Source: Methylomonas methanica MC09 (GTDB lineage: Bacteria > Pseudomonadota > Gammaproteobacteria > Methylococcales > Methylomonadaceae). Taken from it: 64,000 nucleotides of DNA. Numbering within the stretch: position 1 is the stretch's first letter; every line of letters begins with the position of its first letter. The stretch is from NCBI RefSeq assembly GCF_000214665.1, contig NC_015572.1, positions 2,046,001 through 2,110,000 on the forward strand, given 5' to 3'. Both the position numbers and the translations under genes were made by a program. This document shows, in pieces, positions 9,960-19,294 of the stretch. The notes beneath the pieces were generated by a model. It did not search any database. It was not told the DNA's origin and was given only the letters and a program-made list of their open reading frames with translations.

Positions 9960-11038
9960 TGGCAAGGATATATAATTTTAGTGCGGGCCCGTCGACGATG
10001 CCGGAAGCGGTGTTGTTGAAAGCCCAACAAGAGATGCTGGATTGGCAGGGCAGCGGCATGTCGGTGATGGAAATGAGTCATCGCGGCAAGCATTTCATGG
10101 CGATTGCCGAAGCCATGAAAAACGATCTGATCGAGCTGCTGGCGATTCCCGCCAACTACAAGGTGTTGTTTTTGCAGGGCGGCGCCACCGCGCAATTCGC
10201 CATGATTCCGCAGAACATTTTAAACGGCAAAACCTCCGCCTGTTACGTCAATACCGGCGCGTGGTCAACCAGTGCCATCAAGGAAGCCGGCAAATATTGC
10301 CAGGTGAAAACGGTTGCCAGTTCCGAAGACAGCAAATTTACCGCCATCCCTGCCGTCGAGCAGTGGCTGATAGACCCGGATGCGGCTTATCTGCATTACA
10401 CGTCTAACGAAACCATACACGGTGTCGAGTTCAATGATGTGCCGGCGGTAGGCGAGTTGCCTTTGGTTTGCGACATGTCGTCGAATATTCTATCACGGCC
10501 GGTGGATGTCAGCCGATACGGGATCATTTATGCCGGCACTCAGAAAAACATGGGGCCTTCCGGCGTGACGGTGGTGATTGTGCGGGACGATCTGGTCGGT
10601 TTGGCGCCTAAATCGGTGCCGTCGGTGTTTAATTACGAACAACAGGCCAAAAGCGATTCCATGTTGAATACACCGGCCACTTATAACTGGTATCTATTGG
10701 GTTTGGTTTTACAATGGTTGAAAGGCGAGGGCGGTGTGGCCGCCATCGAACAACGTAATATTCATAAGGCCAACAAGCTGTATCAAGCCATCGATCAGTC
10801 CAGTTTGTATAGCAACCCGGTGTCCAAGGATTGCCGCTCGCGTATGAATATTCCGTTTGTACTGGCTGATGCGAGTTTGGACAAGGAATTTTTGAGTTTG
10901 GCCGCGCAAAACGGTTTGACTACGCTGGCCGGACACCGCTCGGTGGGCGGTATGCGTGCCAGTATCTACAACGCCATGCCGGAGGCCGGTGTCGATGCGT
11001 TGATCGCTTTCATGGCCGAGTTCGAACGCACCCACTAA
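9959..11038 (+). CDS. serC: Phosphoserine aminotransferase
   Basis: A 359-residue PLP enzyme converting 3-phosphohydroxypyruvate and glutamate to phosphoserine (serine synthesis); in many bacteria it also serves vitamin B6 synthesis. The N-terminus NFSAGPSTMPEAVL and the PLP-lysine region GTQKNMGPSG (Lys196) are diagnostic of SerC, as is the C-terminal HRSVGGMRASIYNAMP. The start codon overlaps the gyrA stop (TAATG), so translation is coupled. serC between gyrA and pheA is a conserved gene order in Pseudomonas-like gammaproteobacteria. Confidence 0.97.
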   Translation: MARIYNFSAGPSTMPEAVLLKAQQEMLDWQGSGMSVMEMSHRGKHFMAIAEAMKNDLIELLAIPANYKVLFLQGGATAQFAMIPQNILNGKTSACYVNTGAWSTSAIKEAGKYCQVKTVASSEDSKFTAIPAVEQWLIDPDAAYLHYTSNETIHGVEFNDVPAVGELPLVCDMSSNILSRPVDVSRYGIIYAGTQKNMGPSGVTVVIVRDDLVGLAPKSVPSVFNYEQQAKSDSMLNTPATYNWYLLGLVLQWLKGEGGVAAIEQRNIHKANKLYQAIDQSSLYSNPVSKDCRSRMNIPFVLADASLDKEFLSLAAQNGLTTLAGHRSVGGMRASIYNAMPEAGVDALIAFMAEFERTH

Positions 11039-11045
11039 GCAGAGC

Positions 11046-12131
11046 ATGACCAATATCATCCCTTTGTCGGAATTACGCACGCAAATCGATGCGATCGATC
11101 AACAAATCCTGCAATTGATTAATCAGCGGGCCAATTGCGCGATTGAAGTAGCCAAAACCAAGCAAGCCGAAGGCGAAACGGGCAGTTTTTATCGGCCGGA
11201 CCGTGAAGCCCAGGTATTGCGGCGTATCAAAGAACTGAATCCTGGGCCGTTGAGTGACGATGCCGCCGCACGCTTGTTTCGCGAGGTGATGTCCGCCTGT
11301 CTGGCTTTGGAAAAACCTTTGGAAGTGGCCTATCTGGGGCCGCAAGGTACTTTTACCCAGCAGGCAACTTTTAAGCATTTCGGACATGCGGTCAAAGACG
11401 TACCTGTACCGACCATACATGAGATTTTTCAGGCGGTGGAAACCGGGCACTGTCAGTTTGGCGTGGTGCCGGTGGAAAATTCCACGGAAGGCGTGATCGC
11501 GCACACGCTGGATCGTTTTATCAATAGTCCGCTGAAAATTTGCGGCGAAGTGGAAATCCGGGTGCATCAGAACCTGTTGGGCAAAATGGATGACCTGATC
11601 GGTATCGACGAAGTATTTTCGCACCAGCAATCGCTGGCTCAGTGCCGGCAATGGCTAAACACCTATCTGCCCGGTGTGACGGTTACCGCGGTCAGCAGTA
11701 ATGCCGAGGCCGCTCGCTTGGCGTCTCTGGATCATAGTAAGGCTGCGATTGCCGGCTTGGTGGCCGCCGAGCTGTACGATCTGAATATCATCGAAAAAAA
11801 TATCGAGGACGAAGCCAACAACACCACCCGTTTTATCATCATCGGTGCCCAACAACCGGTGTCTACGGGGTTGGATAAAACCTCCATTCTGGTGTCGACC
11901 GGTAATCAGTCCGGTGCTTTGCATCGCATATTAGGGCCATTTGCCGAATACGGCATCAGCATGGCGCACATCGAATCGCGTCCTTCCCGGCAAGGTTTGT
12001 GGGATTACGTATTCTTTATCGATATCGAAGGTCATTGCGACGATGAGCACGTCGCCAAGGCGCTGAAAGTGCTGCAAAATAATGTCAAAATGTTGAAAAT
12101 ATTGGGTTCTTATCCCAAAGCCGTCATTTAA
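11046..12131 (+). CDS. pheA: Bifunctional chorismate mutase/prephenate dehydratase
   Basis: A 361-residue P-protein of phenylalanine synthesis. Residues 1-85 are an AroQ-type chorismate mutase (helical, with LRTQIDAIDQQILQLINQRA). About 90-270 is the prephenate dehydratase domain (AYLGPQGTFTQQA near its start, NNTTRFIIIG near its end). The C-terminus is an ACT domain for feedback control, with GALHRIL and ESRPS, the motifs that bind phenylalanine. It starts seven bases after serC. Together with hisC, tyrA and aroA it forms an aromatic amino-acid cluster. Confidence 0.97.
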   Translation: MTNIIPLSELRTQIDAIDQQILQLINQRANCAIEVAKTKQAEGETGSFYRPDREAQVLRRIKELNPGPLSDDAAARLFREVMSACLALEKPLEVAYLGPQGTFTQQATFKHFGHAVKDVPVPTIHEIFQAVETGHCQFGVVPVENSTEGVIAHTLDRFINSPLKICGEVEIRVHQNLLGKMDDLIGIDEVFSHQQSLAQCRQWLNTYLPGVTVTAVSSNAEAARLASLDHSKAAIAGLVAAELYDLNIIEKNIEDEANNTTRFIIIGAQQPVSTGLDKTSILVSTGNQSGALHRILGPFAEYGISMAHIESRPSRQGLWDYVFFIDIEGHCDDEHVAKALKVLQNNVKMLKILGSYPKAVI

Positions 12132-12142
12132 CCAATTATTAC

Positions 12143-13246
12143 ATGAATAAATTTTTAGAACTTGCGTTGGCCGGTGTTCAACAACTGGTGCCTTACGTGC
12201 CCGGTAAACCGGTGGAAGAATTACAACGCGAGCTGGGCTTAAGCGAAGTCATTAAGCTGGCTTCCAACGAAAATCCGCTCGGTACCGGTGCTAAAGTGAC
12301 AGCCGCCATACAGGCGACTTTGCCTGAATTGACCCGCTATCCGGACGGCAGTGGTTTTTCGCTGAAAACCGCTCTGTCGCAAAAATGGGGAATAGCGCCG
12401 GAGCAAATCACTTTGGGTAACGGGTCCAGCGAGATTCTGGAATTGGTCATGCGCACGTTTGTTGCGCCGGAACACGACGTGGTTTTTTCGCAGCATGCCT
12501 TTGCTTTGTATCCGATTTTAACCCAGGCAGTCGGCGCGCAAGCGCGAGTTGTTCCGGCCAGGGAGTTCGGCCACGATTTGGCTGCCATGCTGGCAGCCGT
12601 GACCGAAAAGACCCGGGTGGTGTTTATCGCGAATCCGAATAATCCGACAGGGACTTTGTTGGGGCCGCAGGATGTGGAAAACTTTATTGCCGCCTTGCCG
12701 GTCCATGTATTATGCGTGTTGGATGAAGCCTATTACGAATTTGTCGATCCGGCTGTCAGAACCGAGTCGTTGCACTGGCCGCAGCGTTATCCCAATCTGA
12801 TCATTACTCGTACGTTTTCCAAGGCCTATGGCTTGGCCGGTATGCGCATCGGCTACGGCATTTCGTCGGTCGATGTAGCGGATTTGCTCAATAGAGTACG
12901 GCAACCGTTCAACTCCAATATGTTAGCCTTGGCCGCGGCGGAAGCGGCGTTGGGCGATGCGGCGTATTTGGAAGAAACCTTGGCGGTAAACAATGCCGGT
13001 ATGCTGCAATTGACGAAGGCGTTTCAAGCCCTGGGCTTGGCTTGGATCCCATCATCGGGCAATTTCGTGTCGGTTGATCTTAAGCAAAATGCGTTGCCCA
13101 TCTATGAAGCATTGCTCAGCAAAGGCGTGATTGTGCGCCCGGTCGCTAATTACGAAATGCCCAGTCATTTACGTGTGAGTATCGGTACCGAACGGGAAAA
13201 TCAGTTGTTTATTGCCGCATTGCGCGAGGTTTTGGGCAATGTTTAA
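12143..13246 (+). CDS. hisC: Histidinol-phosphate aminotransferase
   Basis: A 367-residue class I/II PLP aminotransferase. Visible motifs are SNENPLG near the N-terminus, NPNNPTGT, the PLP-binding lysine in TFSKAYGLAGMRIGYG (Lys227) and the C-terminal RVSIGTERENQ. In histidine synthesis HisC makes histidinol phosphate; the paralogue in this gene position (between pheA and tyrA) is often thought to act on aromatic keto acids or prephenate too. No other his gene is nearby, which favours a broad or aromatic role; this is an inference. Its last eight bases overlap the tyrA coding region. Confidence 0.93.
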   Translation: MNKFLELALAGVQQLVPYVPGKPVEELQRELGLSEVIKLASNENPLGTGAKVTAAIQATLPELTRYPDGSGFSLKTALSQKWGIAPEQITLGNGSSEILELVMRTFVAPEHDVVFSQHAFALYPILTQAVGAQARVVPAREFGHDLAAMLAAVTEKTRVVFIANPNNPTGTLLGPQDVENFIAALPVHVLCVLDEAYYEFVDPAVRTESLHWPQRYPNLIITRTFSKAYGLAGMRIGYGISSVDVADLLNRVRQPFNSNMLALAAAEAALGDAAYLEETLAVNNAGMLQLTKAFQALGLAWIPSSGNFVSVDLKQNALPIYEALLSKGVIVRPVANYEMPSHLRVSIGTERENQLFIAALREVLGNV

Positions 13247-14117
13247 ACGCTTGTGCGTGATCGGCACCGGTTTGATAGGCGGGTCGATCGCCAGAGCCGC
13301 GCGCGCGCAGGGCTTGTGCGAGGAAATCGTCGCGTTCGGCGGTCGCGAAAAGAATTTACCCAACTTACAGCTTGCACAACAGCTGGGTGTCATCGATCGG
13401 TTTTACACCGATATGGGGCAAGCCCTGGCGGAGGCGGATTTGGTGATCGTAGCCACGCCCGTCGGCAGCATGCGGAATATCTTCGAGCTCATCAAGCCGC
13501 ATTGGCATCCGCAGGCATTATATAGCGATGCCGGTAGTACCAAAGGTAGCGTGGTAGCTGCGGTTGAGGCCGCATTCGGCCATGTGCCGAACAATTTCGT
13601 GCCCGCTCATCCGATTGCCGGTGCCGAGCGTAGCGGTGTCGATGCCTCGCAGGCCGATTTATTTAAAAATCGTCGCCTGATTATTACGCCATTGGAGAAT
13701 ACCGATAGGCAGTTTGTTGAAAAGCTAAGTAATTTTTGGCGGCAAATCGGTTCCAGCGTGTCGTTAATGAGTGTGGAACACCACGACACGGTATTGGCGG
13801 CCACCAGTCATTTGCCGCATATTCTGGCCTTTACCTTGGTTGGCCTTTTGGGCCGTAAGGATGAGCAGCGGGAAATTTTTAAATATGCCGCTGGCGGCTT
13901 CAAGGATTTTAGCCGTATCGCCTCCAGCGATCCCACCATGTGGCAAGACATTTGTCTGGCCAATAAGCGCGAAATAATACCGCTGATTCAACAATTCAAA
14001 GCCGAGTTGAGTCACATTGAGCAATTGCTGACCAATGATCAGGCTGAGCAATTGTTTGATACCTTTACTTATGCCAGGGATGCGCGGCAACGATTTCTCG
14101 ATACTTTTGACGATTAA
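13239..14117 (+). CDS. tyrA: Prephenate/arogenate dehydrogenase
   Basis: A 292-residue NAD(P)-dependent dehydrogenase of tyrosine synthesis. The Rossmann motif is VIGTGLIGGS at residues 6-15, and HPIAGAERSG contains conserved active-site residues. I start it at ATG 13239, inside the end of hisC, because the dinucleotide-binding strand then begins immediately; GAGG lies upstream at suitable spacing. An upstream in-frame start at 13212 would add nine unlikely residues. No ACT domain is attached. In Pseudomonas the equivalent protein is fused to AroA; here the two genes are separate with ten bases between them. Confidence 0.95.
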   Translation: MFKRLCVIGTGLIGGSIARAARAQGLCEEIVAFGGREKNLPNLQLAQQLGVIDRFYTDMGQALAEADLVIVATPVGSMRNIFELIKPHWHPQALYSDAGSTKGSVVAAVEAAFGHVPNNFVPAHPIAGAERSGVDASQADLFKNRRLIITPLENTDRQFVEKLSNFWRQIGSSVSLMSVEHHDTVLAATSHLPHILAFTLVGLLGRKDEQREIFKYAAGGFKDFSRIASSDPTMWQDICLANKREIIPLIQQFKAELSHIEQLLTNDQAEQLFDTFTYARDARQRFLDTFDD

Positions 14118-14127
14118 ATAAACCATT

Positions 14128-15444
14128 ATGTCTCAATCCATTACTTTTCAGGTCCAGCCCGGCGGCAGTTTGCGCGGTGAAATTCGTGTGCCCGGCGATA
14201 AATCCATGTCTCACCGCTCCATCATGTTGGGTTCGATAGCCGAAGGCGTTACTCACGTCAGAGGCTTTTTGAATGCCGAGGACGCCATGTCTACGTTGGA
14301 AGCCTTTCGCGCCATGGGCGTTGAAATCGAAGGTCCAGTCAACGGCGAAGTTACCATTCACGGCGTCGGCAAGCATGGTTTGAAAGCGCCGACAAAACCG
14401 CTGTATTTGGGTAATTCCGGCACTTCGATGCGATTGCTGAGCGGTTTGCTGGCCGGCCAGTCGTTCGATTGCACGTTGACCGGCGACAAGTCGCTGGAAT
14501 CGCGCCCGATGAAACGGGTTACGGTTCCCTTAGCGCAAATGGGGGCGGTAATTGAAACCCAGGAAAATGGTACAGCACCGCTGCATATCAAGGGTCAAGC
14601 CGGCAAACTGAAGGGCATGCATTACGATATGCCGATCGCCAGTGCCCAGGTCAAATCCTGCCTGCTATTGGCGGGCATGTATGCGCAAGGCGAGACCAGC
14701 GTGACCGAACCGGCGCCAACCCGCGACCATACCGAGCGTATGCTGAACGGTTTCGGTTATCCGGTGGTGCGCGAAGGCAGTGCCGCCAAAATCGACAGCA
14801 ATGGCAAGTTGACCGCCACCGAAATCGATGTGCCTAGCGACATTTCCTCGGCGGCGTTTTTTCTGGTGGGTGCCAGCATCGCGGCGGACTCCGATGTGAC
14901 TTTGAAACACGTCGGTATCAATCCGACCCGTACCGGGGTGATCGATATTCTACGTTTGATGGGCGCCAATATCGAGGTGTTGAACCAGCGTGAAGTCGGC
15001 GGCGAGCCGGTTGCCGATTTGCGGGTGCGTTCGGCGCCGTTGAAAGGCATCGATATCCCCGAGCATTTGGTGCCGTTGGCGATAGATGAATTCCCGGTGT
15101 TATTCGTCGCAGCAGCCTGTGCCGAAGGCCAAACCGTGCTGACCGGTGCTGAGGAACTGCGGGTGAAGGAATCCGACCGCATTCAGGTGATGGCCGACGG
15201 TTTGCAAATACTGGGCGTCAATGCGCAGCCGACCAAGGACGGCATGGTGGTGCAGGGCGGCGGCAATATCGGCGGCGGCGAAGTCGATTCGCACGGCGAT
15301 CATCGCATTGCGATGTCGTTTTCGATTGCCGGACTGCGTGCTTCCGCTCCGATTACCATTAAGGATTGCGCCAACGTCAATACGTCGTTTCCGGAATTCA
15401 GGCAATTGGCGACTCAATTGGGTTTGAATTTGAGCACGCTATAA
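14128..15444 (+). CDS. aroA: 3-phosphoshikimate 1-carboxyvinyltransferase (EPSP synthase)
   Basis: A 438-residue enzyme of the shikimate pathway that joins phosphoenolpyruvate to shikimate 3-phosphate. Motifs seen: PGDKSMSHRS (phosphate and PEP binding), LYLGNSGTSMRLLSG, SRPMKRV, RVKESDR and SHGDHRIAMSF. The GNSGTSMRLL and SRPMKRV forms look like the class II enzymes of Pseudomonas, Bacillus and Agrobacterium rather than the E. coli class I form. The Gly in the PEP-site loop is retained. It lies one base upstream of cmk, giving tight coupling. Confidence 0.97.
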   Translation: MSQSITFQVQPGGSLRGEIRVPGDKSMSHRSIMLGSIAEGVTHVRGFLNAEDAMSTLEAFRAMGVEIEGPVNGEVTIHGVGKHGLKAPTKPLYLGNSGTSMRLLSGLLAGQSFDCTLTGDKSLESRPMKRVTVPLAQMGAVIETQENGTAPLHIKGQAGKLKGMHYDMPIASAQVKSCLLLAGMYAQGETSVTEPAPTRDHTERMLNGFGYPVVREGSAAKIDSNGKLTATEIDVPSDISSAAFFLVGASIAADSDVTLKHVGINPTRTGVIDILRLMGANIEVLNQREVGGEPVADLRVRSAPLKGIDIPEHLVPLAIDEFPVLFVAAACAEGQTVLTGAEELRVKESDRIQVMADGLQILGVNAQPTKDGMVVQGGGNIGGGEVDSHGDHRIAMSFSIAGLRASAPITIKDCANVNTSFPEFRQLATQLGLNLSTL

Positions 15445-15445
15445 C

Positions 15446-16102
15446 ATGAGTGTTCCAGTATTAACCATAGACGGCCCCAGCGGCGCCGGCAAAGGCACGG
15501 TCAGCCGTGCGGTCGCGAAAATTTTACAATGGCATTATCTGGACAGCGGCTCGATTTACCGCTCTTTGGCGATTGCCGTATTACAGGCTGGTATTGCACT
15601 GGACGACTTGGCGGCAATCACTCAAATTGCCAAAGGCATGCAGCTGGAATTCGATTGTGGCGAGGTTTTGACTGTTAGATTGAGTGGAGTCGATATTACA
15701 TCGCAATTGGCGACGGAGACCACCGGTAATGCCGCGTCCATCGTGGCCGCTTATCCCGAGGTGCGCGCGATTTTGTTGCAGAAACAAAAGGATTTTCAAC
15801 AGCTTCCCGGTTTGGTTGCAGATGGTCGGGATATGGGTAGCGTGGTATTCCCCGATGCGCAATTTAAAGTCTATTTGACGGCCAGTGCGGAAGAAAGGGC
15901 GAATCGGCGTTATAAGCAGTTGATTGAAAAGGGAATCGATGCTAACCTTTTGCAGATTACCCGAGAGATTGAAGAACGTGACCGCCGCGATAGCGAACGG
16001 GCCACTGCTCCTCTGACCGTGCCGGAAGGCGCGGTGACTATAGATTCCTCCAGTTTAAGCATCCAGCAGGTGATAGACGCGGTAATAAATTTAGTCCGTT
16101 AG
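15446..16102 (+). CDS. cmk: Cytidylate kinase
   Basis: A 218-residue nucleoside monophosphate kinase phosphorylating CMP and dCMP with ATP. The P-loop is GPSGAGKGTVSRA at residues 10-22; DGRDMGSVVFPDA and the lid region with ERDRRDSERATAPL are characteristic of CMP kinase. Length is typical. It ends the tightly packed portion of the block; a hairpin terminator candidate follows before rpsA. The cmk-rpsA neighbourhood is widely conserved in proteobacteria. Confidence 0.97.
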   Translation: MSVPVLTIDGPSGAGKGTVSRAVAKILQWHYLDSGSIYRSLAIAVLQAGIALDDLAAITQIAKGMQLEFDCGEVLTVRLSGVDITSQLATETTGNAASIVAAYPEVRAILLQKQKDFQQLPGLVADGRDMGSVVFPDAQFKVYLTASAEERANRRYKQLIEKGIDANLLQITREIEERDRRDSERATAPLTVPEGAVTIDSSSLSIQQVIDAVINLVR

Positions 16103-16115
16103 GGCTTGATTGGCG

Positions 16116-16140
16116 ACTGCCAAGAGGCAGTTATTTTTTA
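16116..16140 (+). terminator. Rho-independent terminator candidate after cmk
   Basis: ACTGCC at 16116-16121 pairs with GGCAGT at 16126-16131 around an AAGA loop, followed by TATTTTTTA. The stem is short (6 bp) but the U-tract is good. It would separate most gyrA-cmk transcription from rpsA, possibly with read-through. Confidence 0.6.
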
Positions 16141-16157
16141 ATTTTATTGATAAGAGA

Positions 16158-16183
16158 AAACTTGTTGGTGTCTTAACAAGTTT
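16158..16183 (+). promoter_or_regulatory. Hairpin in the rpsA leader
   Basis: AAACTTGTT (16158-16166) and AACAAGTTT (16175-16183) form a perfect 9-bp stem around an 8-base loop, ending 14 bases before the rpsA start codon. In E. coli S1 represses its own translation through a structured leader with a weak Shine-Dalgarno site. The placement here is compatible with such control, but that is an inference. Confidence 0.45.
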
Positions 16184-16197
16184 GGGAAAGTAGAGAA

Positions 16198-17859
16198 ATG
16201 AGCGAAAGCTTTGCACAGTTATTAGAAGAGAGTTTTGCCAAGACTGAAATGCGTCCTGGCGCCATGTTAATGGGTACCGTGATCGATATCGAAAATGAAT
16301 TCGTTATCGTCAGCACCCAAGCCAAGTCGGAAGGCGTTATTCCGAAATGGCAATTCTTAAATGCAGATGGCGATCTGGAAGTCAATGTCGGCGACGAAAT
16401 CGAAGTTGCACTCGACATGTTCGAAGACGGCTTGGGTTCGACTCTGCTTTCCCGCGATAAAGCTAAGAAAAGCAAAGCCTGGGCTGAGCTGGAAAAAGCC
16501 TTTGAAACCCAAGAAACCGTTATCGGTCGTATCAACGGCAAAGTCCGCGGCGGCTTTACGGTTGCCGTCGGCGCCTTGCGTGCGTTCTTGCCGGGTTCCT
16601 TGGTTGATGTGCGTCCTATCCGCGATACTGCGTTTCTGGAAAACCGCGATCTGGAATTTAAAGTCATCAAAATCGACCAAAAGCGTAACAACGTTGTGTT
16701 GTCGCGCCGTGCGGTGGTTGAAAGCGAATACAGCGCAGAACGCGAAGAATTGGTTAAAACCCTGCAAGAAGGCGCTATCGTTTCCGGTATCGTCAAAAAC
16801 CTTACCGACTACGGTGCGTTTATCGACCTGGGCGGCGTAGACGGTCTGCTGCATATTACCGATATGGCATGGCGTCGCGTACGTCACCCATCCGAGTGTG
16901 TGGAAATCGGCCAGGAAGTCAATGTTAAAGTCTTGAAATTCGACAAAGACAAAACCCGCGTATCGCTGGGCATGAAGCAAATGGAAGAAGATCCATGGCA
17001 AAACATTGCTCGCCGTTACCCTGCCGGTACTCGCGTATTCGGTAAAGTCAACAACCTGACCGATTACGGTTGCTTCGTGGAAATCGAAGAAGGTGTTGAA
17101 GGTCTGGTTCACGTTTCCGAAATGGATTGGACCAACAAAAACGTTAACCCGTCCAAAGTGGTTCAACTGGGTGACGAAGTCGAAGTCATGGTTTTGGAAA
17201 TCGACGAAGAACGTCGTCGTATTTCACTGGGCATGAAACAATGCCGCTCAAACCCATGGGATGAATTTGCCGCCACTCACAACAAAGGCGACAAAATCAG
17301 CGGCAAAATCAAGTCCATCACCGACTTCGGCATCTTCATCGGTCTGGATGGCGGTATCGATGGTCTGGTACATATGTCCGACATTTCCTGGAACGAAAAT
17401 GACGAAGAAGCCATTCGCAACTACAAAAAAGGCGATGAAGTCGAAACCGTTATTTTGGCCGTTGATCCAGAGCGCGAACGCATCTCGTTAGGTATCAAAC
17501 AATTGGAACAAGATCCATTCCAAAACTATATTGCTTTGAACGAAAAAGGCGCATTGGTTAAAGGTACCGTTAAAGAAGTTGATGCCAAAGGTGCGGTTAT
17601 TACCTTGGCCGACAACGTTGAAGGTTACCTGCGGGCCGCTGAAATTCAACGTGACCGGGTTGAAGATGCTCGTACCCTGTTGAAAGAAGGTGACGAAATC
17701 GAAGCAAAATTTGTCGGCGTCGACAAGAAAACCAAATCTATTTCTTTGTCTATCAAAGCCAAAGATGTGGAGGAAGAGTCAAACGCCATTAAAGATTACT
17801 CGCAACAAAGCGCAGGCACTGCGACATTGGGCGATATCTTTAAACAAATGGATAAATAA
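16198..17859 (+). CDS. rpsA: 30S ribosomal protein S1
   Basis: A 553-residue ribosomal protein with six S1 (OB-fold) repeats, which recruits mRNA to the 30S subunit. Repeated motifs such as [24 protein letters not shown], seen with small variation ([48 protein letters not shown]), mark repeats 3 to 5. Linkers [16 protein letters not shown] and RISLGIKQ separate them. Length matches the six-domain proteobacterial form. The codon choice is noticeably more restricted than in flanking genes, as expected for a highly expressed gene. The ATG at 16198 has only a modest upstream GAG. Confidence 0.98.
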   Translation: MSESFAQLLEESFAKTEMRPGAMLMGTVIDIENEFVIVSTQAKSEGVIPKWQFLNADGDLEVNVGDEIEVALDMFEDGLGSTLLSRDKAKKSKAWAELEKAFETQETVIGRINGKVRGGFTVAVGALRAFLPGSLVDVRPIRDTAFLENRDLEFKVIKIDQKRNNVVLSRRAVVESEYSAEREELVKTLQEGAIVSGIVKNLTDYGAFIDLGGVDGLLHITDMAWRRVRHPSECVEIGQEVNVKVLKFDKDKTRVSLGMKQMEEDPWQNIARRYPAGTRVFGKVNNLTDYGCFVEIEEGVEGLVHVSEMDWTNKNVNPSKVVQLGDEVEVMVLEIDEERRRISLGMKQCRSNPWDEFAATHNKGDKISGKIKSITDFGIFIGLDGGIDGLVHMSDISWNENDEEAIRNYKKGDEVETVILAVDPERERISLGIKQLEQDPFQNYIALNEKGALVKGTVKEVDAKGAVITLADNVEGYLRAAEIQRDRVEDARTLLKEGDEIEAKFVGVDKKTKSISLSIKAKDVEEESNAIKDYSQQSAGTATLGDIFKQMDK

Positions 17860-17868
17860 ATCCGTGCC

Positions 17869-17899
17869 AGGGTGATGCTTTAGGGCGTCACCCTTTTTC
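17869..17899 (+). terminator. Rho-independent terminator after rpsA
   Basis: AGGGTGATGC (17869-17878) pairs with GCGTCACCCT (17885-17894), ten pairs including one G-U, around a six-base loop and followed by TTTTTC. It lies ten bases after the rpsA stop and ends before the ihfB start at 17918. Confidence 0.8.
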
Positions 17900-17917
17900 G
17901 ATTACTCAGGGTTGGAT

Positions 17918-18223
17918 GTGACAAAATCAGAATTGATAGAGGTGTTGGCACGTAAACAGCCACATCTTCCGCTTAAAGATGTTGAGTTGGCAGTCAGATG
18001 CGTAGTCGATCATTTGAGCGACACACTAGCAAGTGGAGAGCGTATCGAAATTCGCGGGTTTGGTAGCTTTTCCTTGCATCATCGCTCGGCGCGATTGGGC
18101 AGGAATCCAAAAACCGGCGAGTCGGTATCTCTAACCGAAAAGCATGTGCCGCATTTTAAACCTGGAAAAGAATTGCGCGACATTGTTGATGCATCCAGGG
18201 AAAAGTTTAAAATCGTCGACTAA
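17918..18223 (+). CDS. ihfB: Integration host factor subunit beta
   Basis: A 101-residue HU/IHF-family DNA-bending protein. The DNA-binding arm [10 protein letters not shown] and the segments [13 protein letters not shown] and [11 protein letters not shown] match IhfB rather than IhfA or HU. I start at GTG 17918, which yields the family-typical N-terminus [11 protein letters not shown] and sits seven bases after CAGGG; the TTG at 17912 is in frame but less likely. IHF bends DNA in recombination and sigma-54-type regulation. The position after rpsA is the classical one. A terminator between the two implies its own promoter or read-through. Confidence 0.95.
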   Translation: MTKSELIEVLARKQPHLPLKDVELAVRCVVDHLSDTLASGERIEIRGFGSFSLHHRSARLGRNPKTGESVSLTEKHVPHFKPGKELRDIVDASREKFKIVD

Positions 18224-18248
18224 ATTTTTAGCCGTAATTTACCATTCG

Positions 18249-18288
18249 GAGACAGGCAAAAGCCGTATACCCAACGCTTGTCTCTTTC
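18249..18288 (+). terminator. Possible terminator after ihfB
   Basis: GAGACAGGC (18249-18257) can pair with GCTTGTCTC (18276-18284), nine pairs with one G-U, around an 18-base loop; TTTC follows. The loop is long and the U-tract short, so this is tentative. Confidence 0.45.
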
Positions 18289-18331
18289 GTTGCTTCCAGT
18301 CGTCACGACACTTACAGCTTATTAAACCGTC

Positions 18332-19291
18332 GTGAAACACTTCAGTCATCCTTTTCATTTCGATCCCAGTTACGGTTATACGCTGGAGCAATTACTTGCC
18401 GTTCAGCCTCCCGCGCCACCGGAAAATTTTGCGGCTTTTTGGCAAAGCCGATATCAAGCTATTCTTTCCATACATCCCTATTTTAATATGGGGCAATGCG
18501 GTTCGCATGCCGGGTTTAAAATTTTCGATATTCAATACCAGTCCAGCGATGATTTTACTATCGGCGGATGGCTGCTGGAGCCTGAACATCAGGCGGTAAA
18601 GCAGTGTATTGTTGTGGGTCACGGTTATGGCGGCAGGGATCAGCCGGACTATCATTTCAATATCCCGGAAACCGCGTTCTTGTTCCCCTGTTTTCGCGGA
18701 CTTTCCAGAAGCCGTTCGCCGCGCCTTTCCGACCAACCTAACTTTCATGTGCTGCATGATATCGATGATCCGCATCGCTATGTGCTGGGCGGGTGTGTCG
18801 ATGATCTATGGTTAGGTGTTAGCCTAATGCAGGCGTTATATCCGCAGGCTGCCGATAAAATCGCTTATATGGGGATTAGTTTCGGTGGCGGGATAGGTGC
18901 CTTGGCCTTACCCTGGGACAAGCGCATTGGACGGGCTCATCTGAATGTGCCCACTTTCGGCTGCCAGCCGTTACGATTGACTTTACCTACCATAGGCAGC
19001 GGTTCAGCGGTTACCGATTATGTGCAAAGACATAGTCATATTCCGGCAACCTTGGCTTATTATGATGCCGCTATTGCCGCTACTTTCGCTGTGCAACCGA
19101 TTCACGTGGCGGCCGCCCTGTTTGATCCCATGGTTGCACCTCCCGGGCAATTTGCCATTTATAATGCCTGGGCAGGGCCGAAATCCTTATTTGTCCTGGA
19201 TGCCGGACATTTTGAGTACCCTCGGCAAGAACAGCAAAATCAGCAGCTGCTATGGCGTTTGCAGACGTTTTTTGGAGATTGGTCAAACTAA
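18332..19291 (+). CDS. Acetylxylan-esterase-like alpha/beta hydrolase
   Basis: A 319-residue alpha/beta hydrolase resembling the AXE1/cephalosporin-C deacetylase group (PF05448). Likely triad: Ser183 in MGISFGGG, Asp265 in LFDPMVAPP and His293 in DAGHFEY. The segment VVGHGYGGRDQPD after the third strand would form the oxyanion region. There is no signal peptide, so the enzyme is cytosolic. The start is a GTG at 18332 without a clear ribosome-binding site; no better start was found, because the region from residue 9 onward already fits the family. The substrate is unknown. A second, unrelated esterase begins three bases after the stop. Confidence 0.78.
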   Translation: MKHFSHPFHFDPSYGYTLEQLLAVQPPAPPENFAAFWQSRYQAILSIHPYFNMGQCGSHAGFKIFDIQYQSSDDFTIGGWLLEPEHQAVKQCIVVGHGYGGRDQPDYHFNIPETAFLFPCFRGLSRSRSPRLSDQPNFHVLHDIDDPHRYVLGGCVDDLWLGVSLMQALYPQAADKIAYMGISFGGGIGALALPWDKRIGRAHLNVPTFGCQPLRLTLPTIGSGSAVTDYVQRHSHIPATLAYYDAAIAATFAVQPIHVAAALFDPMVAPPGQFAIYNAWAGPKSLFVLDAGHFEYPRQEQQNQQLLWRLQTFFGDWSN

Positions 19292-19294
19292 ACT

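Noticed and set aside
16357..17166. Minus-strand open frame of 269 codons inside rpsA
   Set aside because: It is antisense to conserved S1 repeats, Phe-rich and without recognisable domains.
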